Part shown: positions 24,772 to 33,199 of the stretch, one piece after another
How the letters are laid out: the number at the start of each line of letters is the position of its first letter
Numbering within the stretch: the first letter of the stretch is position 1
Source: CALODP01 sp942492055
GTDB taxonomy: Bacteria; Bacteroidota; Ignavibacteria; Ignavibacteriales; Melioribacteraceae
Assembly: GCA_942492055.1 (NCBI GenBank)
Contig: CALODP010000019.1
Coordinates: forward strand, 496,001 to 560,000
Direction: 5' to 3'
DNA length: 64,000 nucleotides
Program-made: the position numbers and the translations under genes
Notes under the pieces: generated by a model
What the model saw: only the letters and a program-made list of their open reading frames with translations
The model's database searches: none
Told to the model about the DNA's origin: nothing

Positions 24772-27396
24772 ATGGCATTCAACTACAACAAATTTACTGT
24801 TAAAGCTCAAGAAGCAATACAGAATGCTGTGGAAATAGCGCAAAACTATAATAACCAGATTGTGGAACCGGAACACATATTCGCAGCACTTGTACAGGAT
24901 CCGGAAAACGTAGCCGCTTCGATTATTCGGAAAGCAGGAGCGGGAATAGATAATCTCCAAATTAAGGTCGGTGAGCTTTTGGAAAAACTTCCACAAGTAA
25001 CCGGCTCGGGAATTGGTAATCAACAGCTATCGCAAAACACCGGAAAGCTTTTCGACGAAGCAGCCAAAGAAGCTAAGCATCTAAAGGATGAATATGTTTC
25101 TACCGAGCACCTCCTTCTGGCCTTAACCGAAACAAAAACACCGATAGGCAATCTGCTAAAAGAGAGAGGCCTTTCCCGCGAAATGGTTCTGAAAGCACTT
25201 GTGGAAATTAGGGGAAATCAACGTGTTACTTCTCAAAATCCTGAGGAAACATACCAATCCCTGAAAAAGTACGGAAGAGATCTTAATGAGCTTGCTGCCG
25301 GGAACAAACTCGATCCTGTAATAGGCAGAGACGAAGAGATACGACGTGTCTTGCAGGTCCTTTCCCGTCGTACCAAAAACAATCCGGTTCTCATTGGTGA
25401 ACCGGGAGTTGGTAAAACTGCCATTGCGGAAGGAATTGCTCACAGAATAGTTTCCGGAGATGTTCCGGAGAATCTGCGAACAAAGCGAATAGTCGCCCTT
25501 GATATGGGATCACTTGTGGCTGGGACTCAGTTCCGTGGACAATTCGAAGAGAGACTCAAAGCCGTTATCAAAGAAGTACAGGATTCGAAGGGGGAGATAA
25601 TCCTCTTTATCGATGAGCTTCATCAGCTGGTGGGAGCCGGAAAGACAGACGGCGCAATGGATGCGGCGAATATCCTTAAGCCTGCATTGGCCAGAGGTGA
25701 ATTACACGCGATTGGAGCCACCACTCTTAAAGAATATAAGATGCACATAGAGAAAGACGCCGCGCTCGAAAGAAGATTCCAGCCTGTTCTTGTTACTGAG
25801 CCTGACGAAGAGGACAGCATCTCAATCTTGCGAGGTCTGAAAGATCGCTATGAAGTGCATCATGGAGTTAGAATAACCGACGGTGCTATTGTTGCCGCGG
25901 TGCAACTCTCTTCCAGATACATTACCGATAGATTTCTCCCCGACAAAGCGATTGATCTGGTAGATGAAGCTGCTTCCCGGTTACGAATCGAAATAAACTC
26001 GATGCCGGAAGAGCTTGATATCATTGAGCGAAAAGTAAAACAGCTCGAAATAGAAAGAGAGGCATTAAAGAGAGAAAAGGACAACGCTTCCGCTATCCGC
26101 TTAACGGAACTAAATAAAGAACTCAGTGATCTCGACGAAGCACGCAATTCTCTTCGTGGCCATTGGCAATTGGAGAAAGAAAAAATACAGAAGATTAGAA
26201 ACAAGCGACATGAAATTGATCAGGCACGAGCTAATGCCGATCGTTACGAAAGAGAAGGGGATCTGGGCAAAGTAGCCGAGTTGCGTTACGGTGTGATCAC
26301 CGGTCTAGAAAAAGAGATTCAAAGCGAAACCGAAGAACTATTGAAAATACAAAAGAACAAAAGAATGCTCAAAGAGGAAGTTGAAGCGGAAGACATTGCG
26401 GAAGTTGTTGCCAAATGGACAGGCATTCCGGTTAACAGAATGCTCGAAAGCGAAAGGGGCAAACTACTGCGTCTTGAAGAGGAACTTCACAAACGGGTTA
26501 TCGGGCAAAACGATGCCGTATACGCCGTAGCCAACGCTATCAGACGTTCCAGAGCCGGACTGCAGGATAGTGCCCGTCCGATAGGGTCTTTCATATTCAT
26601 TGGTACAACGGGAGTAGGGAAAACAGAATTAGCGCGAGCACTGGCGGAAGTTCTTTTTAACGATGAGCACGCAATGATTAGAATAGACATGTCGGAGTAT
26701 ATGGAGAAGCATTCCGTTTCCAGATTGATCGGGGCTCCTCCGGGATACATCGGCTACGAGGAAGGAGGCCAGTTAACCGAAGCTATTCGAAGACGTCCTT
26801 ATTCGGTTCTGCTTCTAGACGAAATTGAAAAAGCGCATCATGACGTTTACAATATTCTTCTTCAGGTTTTGGATGACGGAAGATTAACCGACAATCAGGG
26901 AAGAACCGTTGATTTCAAAAACACAATAATAATTATGACATCTAATCTCGGTTCGAATATAGTTCAGGAAAAGCTGATGAGCGTTGAGGAAGATGAATTC
27001 GATTCCGTAATGGGGGAAATAAGGATGGCTCTTTCCGATCTGTTGAGAGAATCAATCCGCCCAGAATTCCTAAACAGAATTGATGAAGTAATATTCTTCA
27101 AACCTCTATTGATGAACGAACTAAAGGGGATTGTTGATATTCAGTTGAAGAGAGTAGCGCTATTACTGAAAGAAAAAAATCTCGAGTTGGAGGTATCAAA
27201 CGGTGCAAAAGAATTTCTTTTGCAGATTGGTTACGATGTAGCATTCGGCGCGCGACCATTGAAAAGAACTATTCAAAAATACCTGATCAATCCGTTATCT
27301 ACGGAAATTCTGATGAACAAATTCCCTTCCGGAAGCAAGGTTTCCGTTGCTTATCCGGGAGATGGCAAATTGCGCTTCGAAACAATTTCGGAATAA
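24772..27396 (+). CDS. clpB: ATP-dependent disaggregase ClpB
   Basis: Cytosolic AAA+ chaperone of 874 residues that, with DnaK, rescues heat-aggregated proteins. The N-terminal Clp_N repeats (1-150) are followed by AAA-1, with Walker A GEPGVGKT at 209-216. A long coiled-coil M domain (about 405-530, rich in Glu, Lys and Arg) separates ClpB from ClpA. AAA-2 has Walker A GTTGVGKT at 611-618, and a D2-small domain follows. The length is typical. A GAGGT ribosome site precedes the ATG. It stands alone; no CIRCE operator is visible upstream, so its heat-shock control cannot be read here. A 10-bp hairpin (27405-27434) follows the stop. Confidence 0.97.
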   Translation: MAFNYNKFTVKAQEAIQNAVEIAQNYNNQIVEPEHIFAALVQDPENVAASIIRKAGAGIDNLQIKVGELLEKLPQVTGSGIGNQQLSQNTGKLFDEAAKEAKHLKDEYVSTEHLLLALTETKTPIGNLLKERGLSREMVLKALVEIRGNQRVTSQNPEETYQSLKKYGRDLNELAAGNKLDPVIGRDEEIRRVLQVLSRRTKNNPVLIGEPGVGKTAIAEGIAHRIVSGDVPENLRTKRIVALDMGSLVAGTQFRGQFEERLKAVIKEVQDSKGEIILFIDELHQLVGAGKTDGAMDAANILKPALARGELHAIGATTLKEYKMHIEKDAALERRFQPVLVTEPDEEDSISILRGLKDRYEVHHGVRITDGAIVAAVQLSSRYITDRFLPDKAIDLVDEAASRLRIEINSMPEELDIIERKVKQLEIEREALKREKDNASAIRLTELNKELSDLDEARNSLRGHWQLEKEKIQKIRNKRHEIDQARANADRYEREGDLGKVAELRYGVITGLEKEIQSETEELLKIQKNKRMLKEEVEAEDIAEVVAKWTGIPVNRMLESERGKLLRLEEELHKRVIGQNDAVYAVANAIRRSRAGLQDSARPIGSFIFIGTTGVGKTELARALAEVLFNDEHAMIRIDMSEYMEKHSVSRLIGAPPGYIGYEEGGQLTEAIRRRPYSVLLLDEIEKAHHDVYNILLQVLDDGRLTDNQGRTVDFKNTIIIMTSNLGSNIVQEKLMSVEEDEFDSVMGEIRMALSDLLRESIRPEFLNRIDEVIFFKPLLMNELKGIVDIQLKRVALLLKEKNLELEVSNGAKEFLLQIGYDVAFGARPLKRTIQKYLINPLSTEILMNKFPSGSKVSVAYPGDGKLRFETISE

Positions 27397-27404
27397 CTTT
27401 TCGG

Positions 27405-27434
27405 AGAAAGGAAGGGGGAAAACTCTTCCTTTCT
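27405..27434 (+). terminator. Hairpin after clpB, without T-tract
   Basis: AGAAAGGAAG and CTTCCTTTCT are perfectly complementary around a 10-base loop, just after the clpB stop. There is no T-run, so termination would need Rho or the hairpin may protect the mRNA 3' end. Confidence 0.5.
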
Positions 27435-27482
27435 ACCTCATGCAGTTTTCCAGTGTAATTACTCCTAATTCATAATGCCTTG

Positions 27483-28054
27483 TTTTCCGAATTCGCCCAC
27501 CTTGTTTTTCGAATTCACGCACCTTGTTTTCCGAATTCGCCCACCTTGTTTTCCGAATTCGCCCACCTTGTTTTCCGAATTCGCCCACCTTGTTTTCCGA
27601 ATTCGCCCACCTTGTTTTCCGAATTCGCCCACCTTGTTTTCCGAATTCGCCCACCTTGTTTTCCGAATTCGCCCACCTTGTTTTCCGAATTCGCCCACCT
27701 TGTTTTCCGAATTCGCCCACCTTGTTTTCCGAATTCGCCCACCTTGTTTTCCGAATTCGCCCACCTTGTTTTCCGAATTCGCCCACCTTGTTTTCCGAAT
27801 TCGCCCACCTTGTTTTCCGAATTCGCCCACCTTGTTTTCCGAATTCGCCCACCTTGTTTTCCGAATTCGCCCACCTTGTTTTCCGAATTCGCCCACCTTG
27901 TTTTCCGAATTCGCCCACCTTGTTTTCCGAATTCGCCCACCTTGTTTTCCGAATTTGCGCACTGTGTTTTCCGAATTCATAACCGATGTTTGTTCCGTTC
28001 CTGCACTATGTTTGCTCCGTTCCTGCACCATGTTATTCTCCGGCACAACCGATG
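27483..28054. repeat. 22-bp tandem array B with an EcoRI site in most units, decaying at its right end
   Basis: From 27483 the sequence repeats every 22 bases: TTTTCC, then GAATTCGCCCACCTTG. Units 1-21 (to 27944) are near-identical; unit 2 differs (TTTTTCGAATTCACGCACC). Units 22-26 (27945-28054) keep the 22-base register and a TTT...CCG...TG skeleton but diverge strongly, for example TTTGTTCCGTTCCTGCAC. Because 22 is not a multiple of three, all frames stay open and give long artificial ORFs on both strands; none has a ribosome site or plausible composition. There are no spacers, so it is not a CRISPR array. It fills the gap between clpB and rsgA. Function unknown. Confidence 0.93.
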
Positions 28055-28229
28055 TTTTTCTATTTTTTGGGGCTTTGTTATATTCCTGCGTCAATAATTT
28101 TGCACAAAAATATTCTTTTGCATATCCCTTTTTTCCCTAAAATTGTTTAGCTTAACGGCCTAAGCCTAAGAGGTGTTTTTGTTTAATATTAACTTCCATA
28201 GTAACATATCGCTGATAATTGCCTAAAAG

Positions 28230-28260
28230 GCTTTTCTAAATTTCGCTATATTAGAAAAGC
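28230..28260 (+). promoter_or_regulatory. Perfect 10-bp inverted repeat upstream of rsgA
   Basis: GCTTTTCTAA (28230-28239) and TTAGAAAAGC (28251-28260) face each other over 11 bases, about 57 bases before the rsgA start. No T-run follows in the gene direction, so it is more likely an operator or a leader hairpin than a terminator. Confidence 0.45.
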
Positions 28261-28316
28261 ACCCGCTATTGGTATATCCGTTTTTATACTTTTACAATTT
28301 TTTAAGGAGTGCACCA

Positions 28317-29384
28317 TTGTATTCTTACAGGCAATTAGGCGCCGATAAAGGCGTATTGGATTTAATAGAAGACTATAACAACTCAGGCTTCGTTGTAGGA
28401 AGAATCGCTGCCGAAAACAGAAACAATTATCTTGTTTTTTCCGAAGCGGGGGAAGTATTGGCCGAGCTCAGCGGACGATTACTGTTCGAGGCAGATGAAA
28501 GCTCAATGCCCAAAGTGGGTGATTGGGTAACGATGATTCTTTTTGACGGCGAGGAACGAGGAATTATTAATGAAGTACTTCCGCGCAAGAGTAAGCTTTC
28601 GAGAAAGTCGTCAGGGAAAAGAAGCACCGAACAAATTATAGGAACTAATCTCGATATGATGTTCGTAGCTCAAAGCTGCGATGAGAACTTCAGTATAAAC
28701 AGAATGGAACGACAAATTGCCGCTGCCATATCCGGGAAAATAGAACCGGCAGTGATTTTAACCAAAACAGATCTGCCGGAAAGCTTTCTTAGCTATTCGG
28801 AGAAGGTAAAAGATTCGTTTGATTCCGTCCCTGTTTTTTCGGTTAGTTCTCTTTACGGCAACGGCATTGAAGAGTTGGAAGCATTCATCGAATCGGGAAA
28901 AACCTATGCCATAATTGGTTCCTCCGGTGTCGGGAAATCTACATTGATAAACGCTTTGGTCGGCGAAGAAAAGATGAAGACCAACTCGGTGCGTGAGGGG
29001 GATTCCAAAGGACGCCACACAACAACCAGAAGAGAGATGATTATTCTACCAAAGGGTGGTTTAATTATAGATACTCCGGGGATGAGGGAATTCGCCTTGT
29101 GGGACAGCAGTTCCGGCATTGATGATTTGTTCGAAGATATAGAAGAGCTTTCGCTGAAATGCAGGTTTACAGATTGTTCTCATACCAACGAAAAGGGATG
29201 CGCTATTTTGGAGGCTTTGGATTCGGGAGTATTATCTCAAGAAAGATTCGCCAGTTACATTAAGCTGCGAAAGGAGATGGCTTATATCGAAAGGCAATCG
29301 GATCAAAGAGAAAGAAATAATTCCAAGCGAAGGTGGAAAGAGATACACAAGCAAATTAAGAATATGAATATAAAACGTTCTTGA
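28317..29384 (+). CDS. rsgA: Small ribosomal subunit biogenesis GTPase RsgA
   Basis: Circularly permuted GTPase that helps late maturation of the 30S subunit. I place the start at TTG 28317, because AAGGAG lies seven bases upstream. The protein then begins LYSYRQLGADKGV (first residue read as Met) and has 355 residues, normal for the family; the open frame further upstream adds a non-family extension. An OB-fold is followed by the G motifs in permuted order: TNLDMMF, TKTD, then GSSGVGKST (P-loop) and DTPGMREF. The C-terminal zinc finger is CRFTDCSHTNEKGC. The gene is convergent with trkH. A TTG start in a well-conserved gene suggests deliberately low translation. Confidence 0.94.
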   Translation: MYSYRQLGADKGVLDLIEDYNNSGFVVGRIAAENRNNYLVFSEAGEVLAELSGRLLFEADESSMPKVGDWVTMILFDGEERGIINEVLPRKSKLSRKSSGKRSTEQIIGTNLDMMFVAQSCDENFSINRMERQIAAAISGKIEPAVILTKTDLPESFLSYSEKVKDSFDSVPVFSVSSLYGNGIEELEAFIESGKTYAIIGSSGVGKSTLINALVGEEKMKTNSVREGDSKGRHTTTRREMIILPKGGLIIDTPGMREFALWDSSSGIDDLFEDIEELSLKCRFTDCSHTNEKGCAILEALDSGVLSQERFASYIKLRKEMAYIERQSDQRERNNSKRRWKEIHKQIKNMNIKRS

Positions 29385-29399
29385 TAGAGAAGGGAGCGG

Positions 29400-29429
29400 G
29401 CTGTCACTGTTCAGATCAATAGTGACAGC
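29400..29429. terminator. Hairpin between convergent rsgA and trkH
   Basis: GCTGTCACT and AGTGACAGC form a perfect 9-bp stem in the 53-base gap between the two stop codons. T-runs are weak on both sides, so this is a possible bidirectional terminator. Confidence 0.55.
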
Positions 29430-29437
29430 TACTTCCG

Positions 29438-30877
29438 CTATTTCCAATATTTATAAAATAGAAAGACAATCAATCCGTAAATTTCCAAACGACCGAAGAT
29501 CATCGTAAAGCTCAAAACCCATTTCCCCAAATCAGGAATAAGTGAGAAGTTTTCCAAGGAGCCTACTTGTCCCAATCCGGGACCGACATTCCCCATCATC
29601 GCAGCGGAACCGGAAAAGGCGGAGAGAAGATCAACATCCATTGCCGAAAGTATTATTGTCGCGAGAAAAACGGTAACGATATAGATGAGAATGTAAACAT
29701 TATTTGCAGCAACCACATCGTCATTTATCTTTTGCTCATCCACTTTCACATTAAAGACAGCGTTCGGGTACATCGCTCTTTTGATATGACGAATTAAAGA
29801 TTTATAGAAGATAATAATTCTGTCAACTTTAATACCACCGGAAGTAGAACCGGCGCATGCGCATTGAAGCGTAAAGAAAATGATGATAAGCTGCGAAAGC
29901 CCCGGCCACACAGAAGAATCCGCGTTAGCGAATCCGGTTGAGGTTCCTACCGATAATATCTGGAAAGCAGAAAACCTTAAGGCTTGCCAATAGGAATCGT
30001 ATGTAGTTCCCCATGTGTTGAAACTAGCGATTAGTATTGCGACAAGGTTTGCCATAATATAATACTTCACCACCGTAGAGGTCCGAGCTTTGCTGAATTT
30101 ACCGATAACAATTGCGTAGAGTAGAGAGAAATTCATTCCCGACAGAATCATGAAGATCATTATTACAATTTCGATTGAGACACTGTGAAAATCAGCTACG
30201 CTGCCGTTCTTTGTTGAAAATCCACCGGTAGCAACAGTCGCAAATGTATGAGTAACAGCGTCGAAAAGGTTCATCCCGCAAAAAAGCAGAGCAACAGTTT
30301 GTAATATTGTCAAACCGATGTAGACATATAAAATTACTTTAATGGCATCAGAAGTACGCATCTTAAAATGGCGTAATGCTGCGGGAGATAACTCGGAACG
30401 ATAGAGAATCATATTGTTAAATCCGAGAGAAGGCAATACAGCCAAAACGAAAATAATAATACCAACCCCGCCGATCCAATGAGTTGAGGCTCTCCAGAAG
30501 AGTAAGCCTTTCGGAACCGCTTCAATATTATTCAAAATGGAGGCACCGGTTGTAGTAAACCCTGATACTGTTTCGAAAAACGCATTTGTAATAGTGAACT
30601 CTCCACCCCACATTATATAGGGTATCATCCCCATTATACAAGAAGAGAGCCATCCGGTAACAACAATTGCGTTCCCTTCGATATGTGAAATGTCATCCGG
30701 CTCAGGTACAAAGATAATCGGAAAGATTCCGAACAGAGCGGAGATCATTGATGTATATAAAAGTGGAAATACGCTACTATCCCCATTGTAAAAACCAATT
30801 CCAGCCGAAAGAAACATAAACGCGGCGTTGATAAGAAAGATAACGCCAAGGTATCGTAATACAATCTGAATTCTCAT
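29438..30877 (-). CDS. Trk/Ktr-type potassium uptake membrane subunit (TrkH/KtrB family)
   Basis: K+ channel-like transporter of 479 residues with the four M1-P-M2 repeats of the superfamily. Filter-like segments are visible: SGFTTTGASIL after the first pore helix, TVATGGFSTKNG, SVGTSTGFANAD and MMGNVGPGLGQVG near the C-terminus. The TTG/TGG..GG pattern fits TrkH/KtrB. No TrkA/KtrA regulatory subunit is encoded nearby. The gene starts 5 bases after the stop of a HAMP-domain protein gene on the same strand, so the two are translationally linked, and the HAMP protein may sense conditions relevant to K+ uptake. Confidence 0.93.
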   Translation of the reverse strand: MRIQIVLRYLGVIFLINAAFMFLSAGIGFYNGDSSVFPLLYTSMISALFGIFPIIFVPEPDDISHIEGNAIVVTGWLSSCIMGMIPYIMWGGEFTITNAFFETVSGFTTTGASILNNIEAVPKGLLFWRASTHWIGGVGIIIFVLAVLPSLGFNNMILYRSELSPAALRHFKMRTSDAIKVILYVYIGLTILQTVALLFCGMNLFDAVTHTFATVATGGFSTKNGSVADFHSVSIEIVIMIFMILSGMNFSLLYAIVIGKFSKARTSTVVKYYIMANLVAILIASFNTWGTTYDSYWQALRFSAFQILSVGTSTGFANADSSVWPGLSQLIIIFFTLQCACAGSTSGGIKVDRIIIFYKSLIRHIKRAMYPNAVFNVKVDEQKINDDVVAANNVYILIYIVTVFLATIILSAMDVDLLSAFSGSAAMMGNVGPGLGQVGSLENFSLIPDLGKWVLSFTMIFGRLEIYGLIVFLFYKYWK

Positions 30878-30882
30878 TTCAC

Positions 30883-31647
30883 CTACTCATCCGATGATGC
30901 AATTGAACAAACAATACTAGCGGTTTCCGACAATTCCCCTAATTCATCTTTGTTATTGATCTGCTGGTTATAAGGAATTCTGTTTTTAATAAAACCATCC
31001 AACCCTTTTTTTATTTTGTTAATCGGCGTAATAACATAGAGATTAACAAAAAGAAAGAACATCATTGTGAAAAGTATTGCCGAAAGCACGGCGACAATTC
31101 CCGGAATAATTGCCCTACGGGCTTTGTCCTTAATTCCTACAGAAGTACTATATATTTCCTGATTGTTCAGAGAAGAAAAATCATCAACACTTTGAAGAAG
31201 AGAAACAAAAGAACTGTGAATATTTTCGAAATACCAACTAAGTTTTTGCTCTACCGGTAGTTTCATGCCGGATATATTCCATTGCTTTTTGAAACCAGAA
31301 TATTTCTGTGTAATTACTTCCAATAAACTATCTTCGCTTGCAATAGTCGAATTATCTTTGGCAATCGCTAATTGTTTAAGAAATTCTTTATCCGTTGCGG
31401 CAAGCATGCTATCCGAATTCGAGGAATAATCATTCAGCATCAGAAGAATCGCACTCTCCTCTTTTTCAATAGCGTCCCTCATAGACTTGACTGCTTTTAT
31501 GCTGTTATAATTTTCATCCAACAAATTCTCAACTGACTTTCCAATTGTTTTAACCTGAATAACCGACCAAACTCCGGCAATAGAAAGCATCATTGCCAGG
31601 ATAAAGAATCCTGATAATATTTTTAATCTTAGTCCCATCGTTCTCAT
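30883..31647 (-). CDS. Two-helix membrane sensor protein ending in a HAMP domain, no output domain
   Basis: The protein has 254 residues. A first membrane helix (about 10-30) is followed by an extracytoplasmic four-helix-bundle-like region (about 35-175). A second membrane helix (about 180-205, IVAVLSAILFTMMFFLFV) and a HAMP linker (ITPINKIKKGLDGFI to DELGELSETAS) complete it. It stops directly after HAMP; no kinase, chemotaxis or cyclase domain follows, because the TrkH gene begins 5 bases later. The layout resembles the sensor half of a histidine kinase or chemotaxis receptor. It may act on TrkH directly, or be a shortened kinase. No frameshift that would restore an output domain is visible. 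Confidence 0.75.
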   Translation of the reverse strand: MRTMGLRLKILSGFFILAMMLSIAGVWSVIQVKTIGKSVENLLDENYNSIKAVKSMRDAIEKEESAILLMLNDYSSNSDSMLAATDKEFLKQLAIAKDNSTIASEDSLLEVITQKYSGFKKQWNISGMKLPVEQKLSWYFENIHSSFVSLLQSVDDFSSLNNQEIYSTSVGIKDKARRAIIPGIVAVLSAILFTMMFFLFVNLYVITPINKIKKGLDGFIKNRIPYNQQINNKDELGELSETASIVCSIASSDE

Positions 31648-32033
31648 TCTTATAATTTGTAATATAATTTACCCACCAAGACGGAGTTGATCTGTCTTAT
31701 GAGAGGGAGTGTGGTAATATGGGGTGAATAATTCATTATTGCTAATAAGTCATTATTTTACATAACAAATATATGTCAGAAATATCTTATTGTAAACCTT
31801 TGTAAGCGTTGGAGAATTCTCATATCAAATGGTTAAAATTATTCTTCCGAAGATTACAATATCCGGAAAACATAATTCTTTTCATGACCATAACTAATAT
31901 GAAAACCGAATAAAAAGAAATCCATAATACACTTAACTCTTTTCTTTATAATGAATTAATTCGGATGAGAATCATTTTCTTTTTATTCATCAATTTTAGT
32001 ATCTTATGCTTCTGTTAAATACCAGGACATACT
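31648..32033. other. 386-base divergent intergenic region between the HAMP-trkH and queC-queF operons
   Basis: AT-rich region holding the promoters for both directions. I see no convincing full promoter. A 19-base Fur-like sequence lies at 31961-31979 (TCGGATGAGAATCATTTTC), of which 13 of 19 positions fit the classical Fur box. There is no preQ1 riboswitch signature. Confidence 0.4.
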
Positions 32034-32720
32034 ATGAGTAAGGAAAAGATTGCGGTAGTTGCGGCAAGCGGAGGCTTGGACAGTTGTGTTACGGCTGCTA
32101 TCGCTAATAAGGAATATACTCTTGCGATGGCCCATTTTAATTACGGCCAAAGAACGGAGGCGAGAGAGTTAAAGGCATTTAATGATATTGCGGACTTCTA
32201 TAATGTCAAATATCGATTAGTCATTGATTTTACCCACTTCGCTAAGATAGGGGGCTCATCATTAACCGATTATTCGATGGAAGTAACAAAAGCAGATTTG
32301 GAAAATCAGGAAGTCCCTAGTTCATATGTTCCATTTAGAAACGCGAATATTTTAACAGCGTGCGCAAGTTGGGCGGAAGTAATCGGAGCCGAGAAAATAT
32401 TTATCGGAGCGGTATACGAAGATTCTTCCGGATATCCGGATTGTACACCTGAGTTCTTTGAAGCATTTGAGAAAGTAATAGAAAAGGGAACGAAACCCGA
32501 AACGAATATTGCAATTGCGACACCGATTATTCATTTGGATAAATCGGAAATAATAAAAAAAGGAAATGAGTTAAACGCTCCGCTTCATTTAACATGGTCC
32601 TGTTATCAAAGCGAAGAAGCAGCATGCGGAGTTTGCGATAGTTGCGCTTTGCGATTAAGAGGATTCCGAAAAGCGGGAATAGAAGATCCGATTGATTATA
32701 GCGAAAGACCAAATTATTAA
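32034..32720 (+). CDS. queC: 7-cyano-7-deazaguanine (preQ0) synthase QueC
   Basis: ATP-dependent enzyme of 228 residues that converts carboxy-deazaguanine to preQ0, a precursor of queuosine in tRNA. The PP-loop reads SGGLDS at residues 12-17, with YGQRTEARE and VPFRNANILT in the body. A four-cysteine zinc site is present near the C-terminus (CYQSEEAACGVCDSC). The gene is followed after 22 bases by queF, which reduces preQ0 to preQ1, so the pair is an operon. The remaining queuosine genes are not in the window, apart from a distant relative of the epoxyqueuosine reductase family at 53251. Confidence 0.95.
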   Translation: MSKEKIAVVAASGGLDSCVTAAIANKEYTLAMAHFNYGQRTEARELKAFNDIADFYNVKYRLVIDFTHFAKIGGSSLTDYSMEVTKADLENQEVPSSYVPFRNANILTACASWAEVIGAEKIFIGAVYEDSSGYPDCTPEFFEAFEKVIEKGTKPETNIAIATPIIHLDKSEIIKKGNELNAPLHLTWSCYQSEEAACGVCDSCALRLRGFRKAGIEDPIDYSERPNY

Positions 32721-32742
32721 TAAAATATATGTGAGGCATAAG

Positions 32743-33108
32743 ATGGAAGACAAGAAAACAATCTTAGAAACATTCGAAAATGCATACCCTGGCAGGGATT
32801 ATGTAATTGAACATACAGCACCGGAATTTACATCGGTTTGTCCTAAAACCGGACAGCCTGATTTTGCAACAATTATTTTGGAATATATACCTGACAAACT
32901 GTGTGTGGAATTGAAATCTTACAAATTGTATTTGAATTCCTTCCGCAATGATGGCATTTATTATGAAAGTGTTACCAATAAAATACTTGAAGATCTAGTT
33001 GCTGTTACGAATCCGAGATATATGAAAATTACTGCTGAATTTAACGTCAGAGGCGGAATCTCTTCTATCATCGAAGCTGATTATTATCAGGAATCCGAAG
33101 AAGAGTAA
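32743..33108 (+). CDS. queF: NADPH-dependent preQ0 reductase QueF (short type)
   Basis: Cytosolic T-fold enzyme of 121 residues that reduces the nitrile of preQ0 to the amine of preQ1. The start is the ATG at 32743, with TGAGG seven bases ahead; an open frame reaching back into queC is not used. The nucleophile Cys33 is in SVCPKTGQPD, Asp40 is the proton donor, and YYES (Glu) and the LCVELKSYKLYLNSFRNDG segment hold substrate and NADPH, as in the single-domain QueF type. Directly downstream of queC. Confidence 0.94.
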   Translation: MEDKKTILETFENAYPGRDYVIEHTAPEFTSVCPKTGQPDFATIILEYIPDKLCVELKSYKLYLNSFRNDGIYYESVTNKILEDLVAVTNPRYMKITAEFNVRGGISSIIEADYYQESEEE

Positions 33109-33199
33109 AAACAACTCACAGCTTTTGCAAGGGAACTTTATCGTATTCATATTTCAGATAGATATGATATAATCATTCTCTAAAAAAAGCGGAGAAATA

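Noticed and set aside
27483..28054. CRISPR array
   Set aside because: Units are contiguous, with no unique spacers between them, and no cas genes are near.
27433..28140. Several long open frames of 140-220 codons on both strands
   Set aside because: They are translations of the 22-bp tandem array, which keeps all frames open; no ribosome site, and the composition is purely repetitive.
31980..32033. preQ1 riboswitch ahead of queC
   Set aside because: No stem-loop with the C-rich loop and A-rich tail of known preQ1 classes could be found.
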